Positions 63,175 through 64,000 of a DNA stretch of 64,000 nucleotides are shown here, in pieces. Location of the stretch: contig NZ_JABBYJ010000001.1 of NCBI RefSeq assembly GCF_012932565.1, positions 310,001 to 374,000 of the forward strand, in the 5' to 3' direction. Each line of letters starts with the position of its first letter. Position 1 is the first letter of the stretch. The notes beneath the pieces were generated by a model. The model saw only the letters and a list, made by a program, of their open reading frames with translations. It was not told the origin of the DNA and searched no databases. The position numbers and the translations under genes were made by a program. The DNA comes from Sneathiella limimaris (GTDB lineage Bacteria > Pseudomonadota > Alphaproteobacteria > Sneathiellales > Sneathiellaceae).

Positions 63175-64000
63175 ATGAAACCCGCCGTTGGCCTGAGTAT
63201 AATTTGCTGTTTGCTGGCATCCACCAGCCTTGCCGATGAAAAACCCCTTCAAGGCAGCCCAACAGCTAAAGATAGCCCCGCCAAGGACGAGCCCATCATT
63301 TTTAACCTTGTTATTGAAAACGACTCAATTGGTGGGCGCGGTACGGACAAAAATTATACGAGCGGGGTCCGGATCGGAGCACTACACCCTGATTTCGAAA
63401 TTCCTGAATTCATCAAAGACCTGAACGATACTTTTTTACCAAGTAAGATTGAGGGCGACATCGCTGTTTCTTATTCCATTGGGAATAACCTCTACACGCC
63501 TGAGGACATCACCCAGGTGGCTCAAGATCCAGACGACCGCCCTTGGGCCGGACATACATACGTCTCCCTCGGGGTCACTCATAATAAGAAAAATAGCAAT
63601 TATATGGATGAGCTGGAAGTCTCCTTTGGGGTTGTCGGACCCTATTCACTCGGAGAACAATTCCAGAAATTTGTCCATACTCATGTTACGCCTGACAGCC
63701 CAACGCCAAAAGGATGGCGTAATCAGCTTAAAACAGAACCGACCTTGTCTGTCGCTTGGCAGCGCCGTCATTTTCTATTCGAAAGTTCTGATTTTATGGG
63801 ACTGACTGTGGGTGCCTCACCCTATTACGGTGCCACCTTAGGAAATGCCCACACCCATGGTACCGCAGGGATGAACTTCTTCATTGGCCCCTCAGATAAT
63901 GGGCTTCAAGATACACCGCTGCGTGTAAAGCCTGGTATTGCCGGAACAGGGTATTTTGAAAAACCAGACAATGGGCTCAACTGGTATTTGTTTGCCGGCG
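63175..64000 (+). CDS. LpxR-type lipid A 3'-O-deacylase (DUF2219), 3'-truncated
   Basis: The frame starts at ATG 63175 and runs off the window after about 275 residues. A signal peptide ends about SLA at residue 20. The LpxR family start FNLVIENDSI (catalytic N and D) and DKNYTSGVRIG are present, followed by RPWAGHTYVSLG, GPYSLGEQFQKFVHTHV (catalytic histidine region) and KGWRNQLKTEPTLSVAWQRR. It is an outer-membrane beta-barrel that removes the 3'-acyloxyacyl chain of lipid A. The rest of the gene lies outside the window. Confidence 0.88.
   Translation, partial: MKPAVGLSIICCLLASTSLADEKPLQGSPTAKDSPAKDEPIIFNLVIENDSIGGRGTDKNYTSGVRIGALHPDFEIPEFIKDLNDTFLPSKIEGDIAVSYSIGNNLYTPEDITQVAQDPDDRPWAGHTYVSLGVTHNKKNSNYMDELEVSFGVVGPYSLGEQFQKFVHTHVTPDSPTPKGWRNQLKTEPTLSVAWQRRHFLFESSDFMGLTVGASPYYGATLGNAHTHGTAGMNFFIGPSDNGLQDTPLRVKPGIAGTGYFEKPDNGLNWYLFAG

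Overview
This window looks like chromosomal DNA of a free-living, probably marine, alphaproteobacterium (Rhodospirillales/Sneathiella-like). The inference rests on the gene repertoire and a roughly balanced base composition: C-P lyase, the aerobic CoA-dependent benzoate (box) and 2-aminobenzoate pathways, TRAP and Liv transporters, two RND pumps and a CopA/CopB copper operon. I see no rRNA, tRNA, CRISPR array, insertion sequence or phage gene. Coding density is high and most genes sit in long operons with 4-8 bp overlaps.

Layout. (1) 1-9676, phosphonate use: phnH(partial)-I-J-K-L-M-N on the + strand converge, with an 80 bp overlap, on phnC-phnD-phnE-hexapeptide acetyltransferase-DUF1045 on the - strand. 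A perfect dyad sits on the phnC ribosome-binding site and a Pho-box-like site lies just upstream. (2) 9842-19086: a metal-dependent amidohydrolase translationally coupled to a COG0523 GTPase (-), a divergent LysR regulator, and a five-gene Dpp-type peptide/nickel ABC transporter (+). Two related LysR-type dyads flank the lysR gene. (3) 19276-23606: RND efflux pump and lipoprotein adaptor. (4) 24133-25947: orphan membrane histidine kinase. (5) 26024-38673: one long minus-strand operon that looks like a 2-aminobenzoyl-CoA (anthranilate) pathway. It holds the fused monooxygenase/reductase, SDR, MarR regulator, enoyl-CoA hydratase, acyl-CoA dehydrogenase, CoA ligase, a complete LivKHMGF transporter, a thioesterase and an atypical Rid protein. 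(6) 38816-47251: the box pathway (boxR, boxA, boxB, boxC, DUF309, alpha/beta hydrolase, benzoate-CoA ligase). (7) 47499-50521: a TRAP transporter whose promoter carries the same phased TGCN elements as the box promoters. (8) 50996-55208: a second RND pump. (9) 55396-57305: cyclopropane fatty acid synthase and a PhnZ/MIOX-like HD protein. (10) 57327-61482: copper operon (small unknown protein, cupredoxin, CopA, CopB, degenerate PCuAC-like protein). (11) 61620-62831 thiolase, and 63175 to the end an LpxR-type lipid A deacylase that runs off the window.

How they fit together. Regions 5-7 form an aromatic-acid catabolic island with two parallel routes. Benzoate and 2-aminobenzoate are each activated to a CoA thioester, oxygenated and dearomatised, and fed into beta-oxidation. 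The Liv system probably imports the amino-aromatic substrate and the TRAP system benzoate or a relative; these transporter assignments are inferences from operon membership and shared operator sequence. No boxD aldehyde dehydrogenase is present here, so the semialdehyde must be oxidised by an enzyme encoded elsewhere.

The most interesting signals are regulatory: (a) TGCN tetramers at exact 10 bp phasing in front of boxR, boxC, the benzoate-CoA ligase and the TRAP operon, five in a row at the TRAP promoter; (b) tandem 14-mers inside a 48 bp inverted repeat in front of the 2-aminobenzoate operon; (c) paired T-N11-A dyads around the LysR gene; (d) the dyad at the phnC start; (e) GC-rich hairpins repeatedly placed after genes for abundant, mostly exported, proteins inside operons.
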